A stretch of 64,000 bases of DNA from NCBI RefSeq assembly GCF_003952165.1, contig NZ_RXFT01000011.1, positions 158,459 through 222,458 of the forward strand, given 5' to 3'. Made by a program: the position numbers and the translations under genes. Under the pieces are notes generated by a model. That model worked only from the letters and a program-made list of their open reading frames with translations. It had not been told where the DNA came from and ran no database searches. Positions 48,939 through 56,796 of this stretch are shown one piece after another. Positions within the stretch are counted from its first letter, which is position 1; every line of letters starts with the position of its first letter. The stretch is from Variovorax guangxiensis. Its GTDB lineage: Bacteria; Pseudomonadota; Gammaproteobacteria; Burkholderiales; Burkholderiaceae_C.

Positions 48939-48970
48939 TTGAGCGACTCCTCGAACAAGCTTTTTCTCAT
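48935..48970 (-). CDS. Possible 11-residue leader ORF translationally coupled to the diguanylate cyclase
   Basis: GGGAGGAAG, five bases, then ATG (48970) reads MRKSLFEESLK and stops at TGA, which overlaps the GTG start of the cyclase (GTGA). The leader's own codons contain the GAGGAG used by the cyclase. It has its own good ribosome site, so translation of the leader could control initiation of the cyclase. It could also be chance; there is no protein-level evidence. Confidence 0.4.
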   Translation of the reverse strand: MRKSLFEESLK

Positions 48971-49169
48971 CGACTTCCTCCCTTTTCCCCATCTTGTGCG
49001 TTGCGGCGTCTGTGCTGCGCCGCTGGACTGCGTTCACCGGTCTCGCGCCGGCCGGACCATGGCGAACTCTAGCCGAGCCGGCCGAAGCCCCGGCGACAGC
49101 CCCACCGGCGGCAGCGGGAGGCCCGTGGCACCATCGAAGGCTTCCACCACGTGAACTGCGAGGGCATCG

Positions 49170-50147
49170 ATGCTGATCAACTGCGTCGCCTACGAAAACG
49201 GCTCCAAGCTCGCCGACATATCGGTCGAGGACATCAGCGAATACATCGGCCGGCCCGGCTGCTTCGTCTGGGTGGCGCTGAGCGATGCCTCCGACGAGGA
49301 ACTGCGCGAGATGCAGAAGGAGTTCGGCCTGCATCCTCTCGCGGTGGAAGACGCCCACCACGGCCACCAGCGCCCGAAGATGGAGGAATACGGCAACTCG
49401 CTCTTCGTCGTCATGCACCTGGTGGAGCCCTCGGAGGAGGGCGAGCACTGCATGAACGTGGGCGAGGTCGACGTGTTCGTCGGCGCCAACTACGTGCTGT
49501 CGGTGCGCAATCGCAGCAAGCAGGGCTTCCTGGGCGTGCGCGAGCGCTGCGAGCGCGAGCCGGAGTTGCTGCGCCACGGCGCCGGCTTCGTGCTGTACGC
49601 GCTGATGGACGCGGTGGTCGACCGCTACTTCCCGGTGATCGACGCGCTGGAAGTGGAGCTCGAGTCCATCGAGCAGCAGATCTTCGGCCAGGGCGGCGCG
49701 GCGCGCGACAAGATCAAGCAGCTCTACGACCTGAAGCGGCGCAGCATGGTGCTCAAGCGCGCGGTGGCGCCGCTGGTGGAGGCGGCCGGCAAGATGCACG
49801 GCGGGCGCGTGCCGCAGATCTGCATGAGCTCGCAGGAATACTTCCGCGACGTGGGCGACCACCTGGCGCGCATCAACGCGTCGATCGACGCGATGCGCGA
49901 CACCATCGCCACGGCGATCCAGGTGAACCTGTCGATGGTCACCATCGAGGAGGGCGAGGTCACCAAGCGCCTCGCGGCCTGGGCCAGCATCTTCGCGGTG
50001 TGCACCGCCTTCGCCGGCATCTGGGGCATGAACTTCGAGAACATGCCGGAGCTGAAATTCCGCTACGGCTATGGCATCGCGCTGGGGCTCATCGTGAGCA
50101 CCTGTGGCTATCTCTACTACCGGTTCAGGCGCGCAGGTTGGCTCTAG
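49170..50147 (+). CDS. corA: CorA family Mg2+/Co2+ transporter
   Basis: 325 residues. Long cytoplasmic N-terminal domain, two C-terminal transmembrane helices and the signature GMN in 'AFAGIWGMNFENMPELKFRYGYGIALG'. The stalk helix region 'KLYDLKRRSMVLKRAVAPL'-like segment is present around residues 185-205. The C-terminus 'YYRFRRAGWL' is basic, as usual. Start ATG at 49170 with GAGGG upstream. Takes up divalent cations down the membrane potential. Confidence 0.95.
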   Translation: MLINCVAYENGSKLADISVEDISEYIGRPGCFVWVALSDASDEELREMQKEFGLHPLAVEDAHHGHQRPKMEEYGNSLFVVMHLVEPSEEGEHCMNVGEVDVFVGANYVLSVRNRSKQGFLGVRERCEREPELLRHGAGFVLYALMDAVVDRYFPVIDALEVELESIEQQIFGQGGAARDKIKQLYDLKRRSMVLKRAVAPLVEAAGKMHGGRVPQICMSSQEYFRDVGDHLARINASIDAMRDTIATAIQVNLSMVTIEEGEVTKRLAAWASIFAVCTAFAGIWGMNFENMPELKFRYGYGIALGLIVSTCGYLYYRFRRAGWL

Positions 50148-50210
50148 AGACTCCCAAGAGCCTCGGACGCGCTCGTTGCTAATGCTCAACTAATAAACAT
50201 GTAGACAATC

Positions 50211-50233
50211 AAGTCCCTTATGAAAAGGGACTT
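50211..50233 (+). promoter_or_regulatory. Perfect hairpin with the MarR start codon in its loop
   Basis: AAGTCCCTT (50211-50219) and AAGGGACTT (50225-50233) pair perfectly over nine bases, with loop ATGAA containing the start codon (50220). No ribosome site precedes the ATG. As DNA it may be the regulator's own operator; as RNA it would cage or present the start codon. Upstream, an AT-rich stretch with ATAAACATGTAGACAAT may hold the promoter. Confidence 0.6.
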
Positions 50234-50693
50234 CACGCAGCGCTTCGGCTTCCTCGTCAAGAGCGTGGGCAAGCTCTACAGCGAGGAGTTCGACCGCCTC
50301 GCGCGCGAGCGCATCGGGCTCACCAGCGCGCAGTGCCGGCTGCTGGGCGCGCTGGCGATGCACGGCGACGAAGAAGAGCCGCTCTCGCAGGCCGAACTGG
50401 CGCAGCGGCTCGACCTCACCCCCATGGCCGTGGCCGGCCTGTGCGACCGCATGGCCGCCGCCGGCTGGATACGCCGCGAGCCCAGCCCCACCGACCGCCG
50501 CGTCAACAGGATCCATCTGGAGCCCAGCGCAGAGAAGGCGCTCGACAGCGCCCTGAGCATCAGCGACGGGCTCAACGCCCGCGTGATGTCGGTGCTGTCG
50601 CAGGCCGAGCGCGCCCAGCTGCTGGTCCTGCTCGCCCGGGTGCATGGCAGCCTCGTGGAGATCGCTTCACCGGCCGGCCGCAAGTCGTCATGA
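50220..50693 (+). CDS. MarR family transcriptional regulator
   Basis: 157 residues. Winged HTH: 'LTSAQCRLLGALAMHGDEEEPLSQAELAQRLDLTPMAVAGLCDRMAAAGWIRREPSPTDRRVNRIHLEPSAEKAL', with the DxR wing motif. It is coupled by a four-base overlap to a drug exporter, the usual emrR/emrB-like arrangement, and so probably represses the pair until an inducer binds. The start codon sits in a hairpin loop and lacks a Shine-Dalgarno sequence. Confidence 0.92.
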   Translation: MKRDFTQRFGFLVKSVGKLYSEEFDRLARERIGLTSAQCRLLGALAMHGDEEEPLSQAELAQRLDLTPMAVAGLCDRMAAAGWIRREPSPTDRRVNRIHLEPSAEKALDSALSISDGLNARVMSVLSQAERAQLLVLLARVHGSLVEIASPAGRKSS

Positions 50694-52222
50694 GCGTCGC
50701 GCCCGGAACCACCGTGCCGCACCGCGGCATGATCACCATCTCGATCATGCTGGCGACCATCATGCAGGCGCTGGACACCACCATCGCCAACGTGGCGCTG
50801 CCGCACATGCAGGGCAGCCTGCAGGCCTCGCAGGACCAGATCACCTGGGTGCTCACCTCGTACATCGTGGCCTCGGCCATCGCGCTGCCGCTCACCGGCT
50901 GGCTGTGCGGCCACTGGGGGCGCAGGCGCGTTTTCATCATCTCGGTGATCGGCTTCACCGTGGCCTCGGCGCTGTGCGGGCTGGCGACCTCGCTGGTGGG
51001 CATCGTGGCGGCGCGGCTGCTGCAGGGCGTCTTCGGCGCGGCGCTGGTGCCGCTCTCGCAGGCGGTGCTGCTGGACATCAATCCGCGCGAGAAGGTCGGG
51101 CAGGCCATGGCCATCTGGGGCGCGGGCATCATGGTCGGCCCCATCCTCGGGCCGCTGCTGGGCGGCTGGCTCACCGAGAACTTCGACTGGCGCTGGGTGT
51201 TCTTCATCAACTTGCCGGTGGGCATCTTCGCCTTCTGGGGCATCGCGCGCTACCTGCCCGAGAGCCGGCCGCAGGGCGAGCGGCTCGACATCTTCGGCTT
51301 CGTCACGCTGAGCATCGCCATCGGCATGCTGCAGCTCTTCCTCGATCGCGGCGAGCAGCTCGACTGGTTCGAGTCGTGGGAGATCAAGCTCGAGGCCGCG
51401 GCCGCGCTGGTGGCCTTCTGCTTCTTCGTGGTCCATACCTGGACGGTGCAGGGCGTCTCCTTCTTCGACCGCGACCTGCTGAAGGACCGCAACTTCGTCA
51501 CCGGCCTGCTGTTCGCGTTCATCGTCGGCATGATCCTGTTCGCGACCATGGCCTTGCTGCCCAACTTCCTGCAGGGGCTGATGGGCTACCCGGTGATCTA
51601 CACCGGCGAGGTGACCGCGCCGCGCGGCGTGGGAACGATGATCGCGATGATCATCGTCGGGCGGCTGGTGCAGCGCATCGACGTGCGCGCGATCATGGCG
51701 CTGGGCTTCGGCCTCACGGCCTTCTCGCTCTACCAGATGACGCGGCTCACGCTGCAGATGGACAGCACGCTCATCGTGGTCTCGGGCTTCATCCAGGGGC
51801 TGGGCATCGGCTTCACCTTCGTGCCGCTTTCCACCGCCACCTTCGCCACGCTGGCGCCGAGGCTGCGCAACCAGGGCACGCCCATCTTCAGCCTGCTGCG
51901 CAACATCGGCAGCAGCGTGGGCATCTCGATCGTGCAGGCGCTGCTGACCGAAGGCTCGAGCAGGGCGCATGCGCAGATCGCCTCGACCGTGGCGCCGGGC
52001 AACGCGGCGCTCGCGACCCTGCCGCAGACGATGTCGCCCGACACCGCCACGGGGCTTGCGTTGCTCAATGCCGAGGTGACGCGGCAGGGTGCGCTGATCG
52101 GCTACCTCGACGACTTCGCCATCATGATGATCATCACGGTGCTGGCGATTCCACTGCTGTTGCTGATACGCAGCCCGAGGCGCAGCGCGGCGGCTTCAGG
52201 CCCGGCTGAAGTGCCGCACTGA
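50690..52222 (+). CDS. MFS multidrug exporter, DHA2 (EmrB/QacA) family
   Basis: 510 residues, 14 transmembrane helices. Motifs: 'IMQALDTTIANVALPHMQGSL' (motif D1), 'ITWVLTSYIVASAIALPLTGWLCGHWGRRRVFI' (motif A region) and 'GAGIMVGPILGPLLGGWLTENFDWRWVFFINLPVG' (motif C). ATG at 50690 overlaps the MarR stop (ATGA). No EmrA-like adaptor gene is adjacent. Exports unspecified toxic compounds using proton motive force. Confidence 0.95.
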   Translation: MSVAPGTTVPHRGMITISIMLATIMQALDTTIANVALPHMQGSLQASQDQITWVLTSYIVASAIALPLTGWLCGHWGRRRVFIISVIGFTVASALCGLATSLVGIVAARLLQGVFGAALVPLSQAVLLDINPREKVGQAMAIWGAGIMVGPILGPLLGGWLTENFDWRWVFFINLPVGIFAFWGIARYLPESRPQGERLDIFGFVTLSIAIGMLQLFLDRGEQLDWFESWEIKLEAAAALVAFCFFVVHTWTVQGVSFFDRDLLKDRNFVTGLLFAFIVGMILFATMALLPNFLQGLMGYPVIYTGEVTAPRGVGTMIAMIIVGRLVQRIDVRAIMALGFGLTAFSLYQMTRLTLQMDSTLIVVSGFIQGLGIGFTFVPLSTATFATLAPRLRNQGTPIFSLLRNIGSSVGISIVQALLTEGSSRAHAQIASTVAPGNAALATLPQTMSPDTATGLALLNAEVTRQGALIGYLDDFAIMMIITVLAIPLLLLIRSPRRSAAASGPAEVPH

Positions 52223-52268
52223 CCCCGACATTTCTCCCTCCCCCAACGCGGGGAAGGAGCAAGCCCAC

Positions 52269-53114
52269 TCACTCGTCGTGCGAATCGTGCGTGGCCACCG
52301 CACCGCGGCGCCAGTAGCCCGAGGCCCGCGTCCATTTCGGGTTCGCGCCGCGCTCGCCCACCAGGTGCGCGCGCAGCGCCTTGGCGATGGCCGATTCGCA
52401 GCCCACCCACGCGTGGAAGTCGCCGGCAGGCAGCTGCATGGCCTTCAGCGTGTCGACAAGCACGGGGCTCAGGCCGGGCTCGGTGCCTCGGCGGTGCGCC
52501 CATTTCAGGGTGAGCTCGGCCTGCGTGTCGAACGCGATCTCGTCGGCTTCGCTGTCGACTTCCGCCAGCACCACCGCGCGCGAGCCGGCGGGCAGTTCGG
52601 CCAGGCGCCGCGAGATCGCGGGCAGGGCGGTGTCGTCGCCGATCAGCAGGTGCCAGTCGAATTCGGTCGGCAAGATGAACGAACCGCGCGGGCCGCCCAC
52701 GCCGAGGATGTCGCCGGGCTTCGCCTGCTCGGCCCATTGCGTGGCCGGACCGGCCTCGTGCAGCGCGAAGTCGATCTCGAGCGTGCCGGCCTTCGCGTCG
52801 TGGTTGCGCGGCGTGTAGTCGCGCATGGTGGGGCGGCCTTCGGGCCACACCGGGCCTTCGGGGCCCATGGTGGGCAGGCTCAGCTTGCCGGTGGCGGCGT
52901 CGGGAAAGAACAGCTTCACGTGGTCGTCGAAGCCCGGGCTGTAGAAGCCCGCGAGGTCGTCGCCGGCGAGCGTGACGCGGATCAGGTGCGGCGTCACGCG
53001 CCGCGCCGTCTTCACCGCGAGCTTGCGGAAGCGCAGCTCGTGGCGCACCCGGCGGGGCGTGCGGTCCGGCCCGATGGGTGCCGTGGACGCTGGTGATGTA
53101 CTGAAGTCAGTCAT
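52269..53114 (-). CDS. yqjH: Siderophore-interacting FAD ferric reductase (YqjH/ViuB type)
   Basis: 281 residues. FAD-binding barrel: 'RVTPHLIRVTLAGDDLAGFYSPGFDDHVKLFFP' and 'RDYTPRNHDAKAGTLEIDFALHEAGPATQWA'. NAD(P)H part: 'WHLLIGDDTALPAISRRLAELPAG' and C-terminal 'FHAWVGCESAIAKALRAHL' and 'KWTRASGYWRRGA', typical of the SIP family. It reduces ferric iron in siderophore complexes in the cytoplasm. It lies 56 bases downstream of the PadR gene, which in E. coli (YqjI) regulates its homologue yqjH. Confidence 0.93.
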   Translation of the reverse strand: MTDFSTSPASTAPIGPDRTPRRVRHELRFRKLAVKTARRVTPHLIRVTLAGDDLAGFYSPGFDDHVKLFFPDAATGKLSLPTMGPEGPVWPEGRPTMRDYTPRNHDAKAGTLEIDFALHEAGPATQWAEQAKPGDILGVGGPRGSFILPTEFDWHLLIGDDTALPAISRRLAELPAGSRAVVLAEVDSEADEIAFDTQAELTLKWAHRRGTEPGLSPVLVDTLKAMQLPAGDFHAWVGCESAIAKALRAHLVGERGANPKWTRASGYWRRGAVATHDSHDE

Positions 53115-53170
53115 TGCGGAAATCCTGTTGCGAGACAGGGTTGGTTGGGATTCGGGTTGCCCTCGGCCCT

Positions 53171-53749
53171 TCAGATCCTTTCGATCTGCTGGGCCGCGGC
53201 GTCGAGCACCGCGGCAAATTCGTGCGCCTGTTGATCGGTCAGTGGCGCGCCCGTCAGGCGCATGCGCATCGCGAGCTTGAGGTTCTCGATGGCGCGCGTG
53301 ACCTGCGGCGGGCGTCCGCCGCGCGGGCCGGCGCCGTCGACGCCGCCGCTCATGCGGGCCATCATGGCGTCGGCCATCTCGCGGTTGGCCGCGAGGAATT
53401 CGCGGCCGCTGCCGGTGATGCTGTAGCTCTTGCGGCCGCTGCCGTCGGCGGTGTCTACGCTGAGATAGCCCATCTCCTCGAGCAGCGTGAGCGTGGGGTA
53501 GACCACGCCGGGGCTGGGCGCGTAGCTGCCGCCGAGGCGCTCTTCGATGGCCTTGATGAGTTCGTAGCCGTGCGAAGGCTTGTCGGCGATGAGTTGCAGC
53601 AGCACGAAGCGCAGGCCGCCATGGCCGAACACGCGTCCGCCGCCGCCACGTCCGCCGCGATGACCGCGGCCGCCGGAAAGACCGTCTTCATGCTCGCCGC
53701 GGGCGGCGCTGCAGTGGTGATGGCCATGGCCGAAGTGGAAATGTCTCAT
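53171..53749 (-). CDS. yqjI: Metal-responsive PadR family regulator (YqjI type)
   Basis: 192 residues. His-rich N-terminal tail 'MRHFHFGHGHHHCSAARGEH' (likely Ni/Fe binding), then Gly/Arg linker, then 'RVFGHGGLRFVLLQLIADKPSHGYELIKAIEERLGGSYAPSPGVVYPTLTLLEEMGYL', closely like E. coli YqjI. The C-terminal helix 'QAHEFAAVLDAAAQQIERI' is for dimerisation. AAGGA lies eight bases before the ATG. In E. coli YqjI represses yqjH and itself and is released by nickel; the gene pair and the operator here fit the same logic. Confidence 0.93.
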   Translation of the reverse strand: MRHFHFGHGHHHCSAARGEHEDGLSGGRGHRGGRGGGGRVFGHGGLRFVLLQLIADKPSHGYELIKAIEERLGGSYAPSPGVVYPTLTLLEEMGYLSVDTADGSGRKSYSITGSGREFLAANREMADAMMARMSGGVDGAGPRGGRPPQVTRAIENLKLAMRMRLTGAPLTDQQAHEFAAVLDAAAQQIERI

Positions 53750-53781
53750 GGTGGGGATCCTTCTTGAGGTATGTCTGAATT

Positions 53782-53809
53782 ATTTTAGATATATCTAAAA
53801 TTTAGTCAA
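53782..53809 (-). promoter_or_regulatory. yqjI promoter with a perfect 20-bp palindromic operator
   Basis: Reading leftwards: TTGACT (53809-53804), 16 bases, TAAAAT (53787-53782). The perfect palindrome ATTTTAGATATATCTAAAAT (53782-53801) fills the spacer and -10 box. It is the only AT-rich dyad in the region and is ideally placed for autorepression by the PadR protein. Confidence 0.82.
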
Positions 53810-53862
53810 ATCGATACCCGGAACGAAGGGCGTGCCTCTTCCTGGCCACGGCCCGAATTCAT

Positions 53863-53880
53863 CGGATGTCCGGACGTCCG
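53863..53880. promoter_or_regulatory. 18-bp near-palindrome upstream of the DUF1266 gene
   Basis: CGGATGTCCGGACGTCCG, symmetrical except for one base pair. It lies in the gap 53830-54026, which otherwise shows no gene or clear promoter. It could be an operator, but with GC-rich composition chance is possible. Confidence 0.35.
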
Positions 53881-54026
53881 TTCTGGTTAACATCTGCCCT
53901 TCCTCGGGGCTGCGGCGTGCCTGCCACGCCAATCCGGCGCCAGTTCGCCGCGCGTGCGGCCCCACCATTTGTCAACCTGCCTGGCATCCGCCGGATGCAT
54001 GGGCGCTTCGAACACAGGGAGTTTCA

Positions 54027-54827
54027 ATGGGGATGATGGACACGCTCGGCCACGCGATGATGGACAACGACAAGCTTCACTTCGACGCGGCTGAGGCGCT
54101 CTCGGGCCAGGAGCAATGGCTGGTCACGCTCAGCGCGCCCTTGTCTGCCTTCAACGGCGACTTCGTGAACGCGGTGGCCACCGGCAAGGACAACGACGTG
54201 CTGCGCGAAGGCATCGCCGACGTGTGGAGCGTGCACGACCGCGCCAGCTTCGAGCAGACCGCCCGATGGCTCGTCGAGGAAGGGCAGCGATCGGCCTACC
54301 GGTCCCTGTGGAACGCCGTTGCCGCGATCGACACGGCAACGCGGGAAACGCCAGCGGTCCTGCGCATGGCGATGGACGCCTTCTTCCCCTCGTTCTTCCA
54401 GATCAAGGCGCGCAAGAGCCTGGACTACCGCGAGCTCTCGGCGCAGAGCGGCAAGCCGATGGCGGACCTGGCCCAGTTGATGGCGGGCAGCCGCAGCTGG
54501 GTGGACGAGTTGCGCAAGCACTTCAAGGCCTCGCCCGCCGACATATCCAGCCTGGTCGCGTGGGACGCCGTGCGCCTGGCCAGCCTGTCGCGCTGGGCGG
54601 TGCAGCTCGGCTACATCGAGCGCGCGGAGTTCGCGGGCTTTGCCGGCGGGCTCGCTAGGCAGGTGCGCGAGGCGTACGGCAGCTGGCCGCAGGTGAGCGC
54701 TGCCTACATCGCAGGCGGCCTGATCTGGAAGTATTCCGATGCGCGCGAGGAGCATCTGCTGCGCACCAACCGCCTGCTGCTGAGCGACGCGCGCAGTCCC
54801 TATCGCAGCGTGCTGTTTGCCGGCTGA
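54027..54827 (+). CDS. DUF1266-like cytoplasmic protein
   Basis: 266 residues. ATG at 54027 with AGGGAG upstream; the longer frame is intergenic. The C-terminal half ('SLVAWDAVRLASLSRWAVQLGYIERAEFAGFAGGLARQVREAYGSWPQVSAAYIAGGLIWKYSDAR') resembles the DUF1266 domain, in which Arg/Trp residues around 'aWDxxRxxxLsRwa...GYI' recur. No signal peptide or membrane segment. Function unknown. Its 3' end overlaps the convergent kinase gene by 28 bases. Confidence 0.75.
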   Translation: MGMMDTLGHAMMDNDKLHFDAAEALSGQEQWLVTLSAPLSAFNGDFVNAVATGKDNDVLREGIADVWSVHDRASFEQTARWLVEEGQRSAYRSLWNAVAAIDTATRETPAVLRMAMDAFFPSFFQIKARKSLDYRELSAQSGKPMADLAQLMAGSRSWVDELRKHFKASPADISSLVAWDAVRLASLSRWAVQLGYIERAEFAGFAGGLARQVREAYGSWPQVSAAYIAGGLIWKYSDAREEHLLRTNRLLLSDARSPYRSVLFAG

Positions 54828-56722
54828 AGCGGCGGCCGGCCCGTTTCCCGCCCGGGCTCGCCCGGCGTCGTCGATGCCGCCGGGACCGGCAGGCGCAGCA
54901 GCAGGCTGGTTTCGCCGGGCTGCGAGCGCACGGTGAGCGTGCCTCCCAGTGCAGCGGCGCGCGTGCGCATGTTCGCGAGGCCCTTGCCGGCGAACGCCGC
55001 TTGCGTGTCGAAGCCGCGGCCGTTGTCCTGCAGCTCGATCTCGATGGCGCGTTCCCCGGAGCCTTCCAGCAGCCTCGCGCCAAGGCCGGCCTGCGTCGCC
55101 TGCGCATGCGCCATCAGGTTTCCGAAGGCTTCGAACAGCAGCATCTGCAGCTGGTGCGATTCGCGTGCGGTCCAGCCCGTCATCGTGGGCAGGGAACCGA
55201 CGTCCCATCGCAGCTCGATGCCGGCAGCCTGCAGGCGAGGGCCGAGGCGGTAGCGCACGCTGCCGAGCGCGGAGGCCACATCGCCTTCGCAGCCGTGCAT
55301 GGCGTCCACCGTGAGCTTGAGCTGGTCGACCGCGTCGCGCAGGTGCAGCGCCACGTCGTTCATGGCGGCGCCGGGCTGCTGGGCCATCTGCAGCAGGCCG
55401 ACCAGCTGGCCGCCGAGGCCGTCGTGCAGGTCCTGCGTGAGGCGCTGGCGTTCTTCCAGCGCGCCGCGTGCCTTCTCGCCTTCGCGTTCGCGCGCGAAGA
55501 CGGCTTCGAGCGCCGCGTTGCGCTCGGCCAGCTCGGCCTCGAGCGATGCGTTCATCTGCGCCACGGCGCGCACGTCCTTGCGCATGCGCTCGGCGATCAC
55601 CCAGGCCAGCGAGATGGCGAAGCCCACCCACGCGAAGCGGATCCAGGGCACCACCGCATAGGCCTCGGGCGAGGTGCGCATCACCCAGTTGTCGCGCGCG
55701 GCGCTCAGCACCACCAGCACCACCGCCACGCCCAGCACGCGGTGCTCCAGCACCGGGCTGCGCACCGCCACCCGCAGCACGACCACCACCATCGCCAGGC
55801 CGGACAGGAAGAAGAGGATCTGCCACGCCGGCATCAGCCACAGCAGCGGCACCGTGATGCCCAGCGTGGCCGTCACCGGAGACAGCAGCGCCAGCAGGCC
55901 GAGAAAGCGCGCGAGCCGCGAGTCGCCCTTGCCCACCACCGACAGCGCGAAGCGGCACAGCAGCGGCACCGCCGCCTGGAAGGCCGCCAGCGGCACCACG
56001 CCCCACCAGGGCCACGGCAGCGGCGCATGGGTGAAGAGCACCCGCGCCGTCTGCACCGACCAGAGCAGCTCGCCCAGGCCGTAGTAGAGATACAGCGACT
56101 CGCGTTGCCGCAGCCACACCAGCAGCGACAGCGCCCCGAGCACGCCGCTCACGATGGCGATGAAGCGCCCGCCGCTGATCTGCCAGAAGAGCGCGTCTTC
56201 ATACAGCGGCCGGATCTCCGCCTCGGTGCCCGCCACCACTGGCGAGAGCCCGCCCTGGCGTGCGGCCTGCGCGGCGACGACGATCTCCACGCGCCGCACC
56301 GGGGCCGATGAATCCGGCAGCGCGAAGTACTGCGGCGTGAACGAGGCATCGTCGTACGGCCCCGGCGGAAAGGTGCCGAATCGCGCCAACTCCCGTCCAT
56401 CGACCAGCACCCTGAAGCTGTTGCCGATGCGCGGCACGAACAGCGCGTGCGGCACGCTCGGATCGTTGACGGGAACGTCGAACGCGAAAGCCGCCTCGCC
56501 ATCGACCGCGCCCTGCCGCTGGTCCCAGTTGTAGGGCAGCTGCACCGCGTGCGGCTGCGGCGGCTGGTCCGTGGGGTGTTTGCCATGCAGCGTCAGCGTG
56601 AGCTGAGCCTGTTCGACGAGCGTGACGGCCCTGGCGGGGAAGCTCCAGCCGGTGCCCAGCAAGAGGAGCACCAGCAGCGCCAGCAGGCGCAGTCCAAGCA
56701 TTTCTTGTTGTTGTCGTCGCAT
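54800..56722 (-). CDS. Orphan membrane sensor histidine kinase (7TM-DISM-like, NarL-type core)
   Basis: 640 residues. Signal peptide (~8-30, ending FPARA), periplasmic domain ('ALFVPRIGNSFRVLVDGRELARFG'), about seven transmembrane helices (~185-385), coiled coil, then HisKA_3 with phospho-His in 'RLTQDLHDGLGGQLVGLLQ' and HATPase 'LLFEAFGNLMAHAQA' and 'ELQDNGRGFD'. In the first ATPase motif the usual Asn-x3-Lys/Arg-His is 'NLMAHA', slightly degenerate. ATG at 56722 is a best guess; another lies at 56701. No response regulator is adjacent. The architecture parallels the kinase at 25.8-27.7 kb. Confidence 0.87.
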   Translation of the reverse strand: MRRQQQEMLGLRLLALLVLLLLGTGWSFPARAVTLVEQAQLTLTLHGKHPTDQPPQPHAVQLPYNWDQRQGAVDGEAAFAFDVPVNDPSVPHALFVPRIGNSFRVLVDGRELARFGTFPPGPYDDASFTPQYFALPDSSAPVRRVEIVVAAQAARQGGLSPVVAGTEAEIRPLYEDALFWQISGGRFIAIVSGVLGALSLLVWLRQRESLYLYYGLGELLWSVQTARVLFTHAPLPWPWWGVVPLAAFQAAVPLLCRFALSVVGKGDSRLARFLGLLALLSPVTATLGITVPLLWLMPAWQILFFLSGLAMVVVVLRVAVRSPVLEHRVLGVAVVLVVLSAARDNWVMRTSPEAYAVVPWIRFAWVGFAISLAWVIAERMRKDVRAVAQMNASLEAELAERNAALEAVFAREREGEKARGALEERQRLTQDLHDGLGGQLVGLLQMAQQPGAAMNDVALHLRDAVDQLKLTVDAMHGCEGDVASALGSVRYRLGPRLQAAGIELRWDVGSLPTMTGWTARESHQLQMLLFEAFGNLMAHAQATQAGLGARLLEGSGERAIEIELQDNGRGFDTQAAFAGKGLANMRTRAAALGGTLTVRSQPGETSLLLRLPVPAASTTPGEPGRETGRPPLQPANSTLR

Positions 56723-56796
56723 GACGCGTACGACTTTAGCAATCTTTTTTAACAATTCGGGGCAGGAATTGCCCGTCATCGCGAGAAACCAACGCC

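Noticed and set aside
47421..50189. 922-residue frame extending the diguanylate cyclase upstream
   Set aside because: The added N-terminus is antisense to corA and lacks structure; the membrane anchor and ribosome site set the start near 48938.
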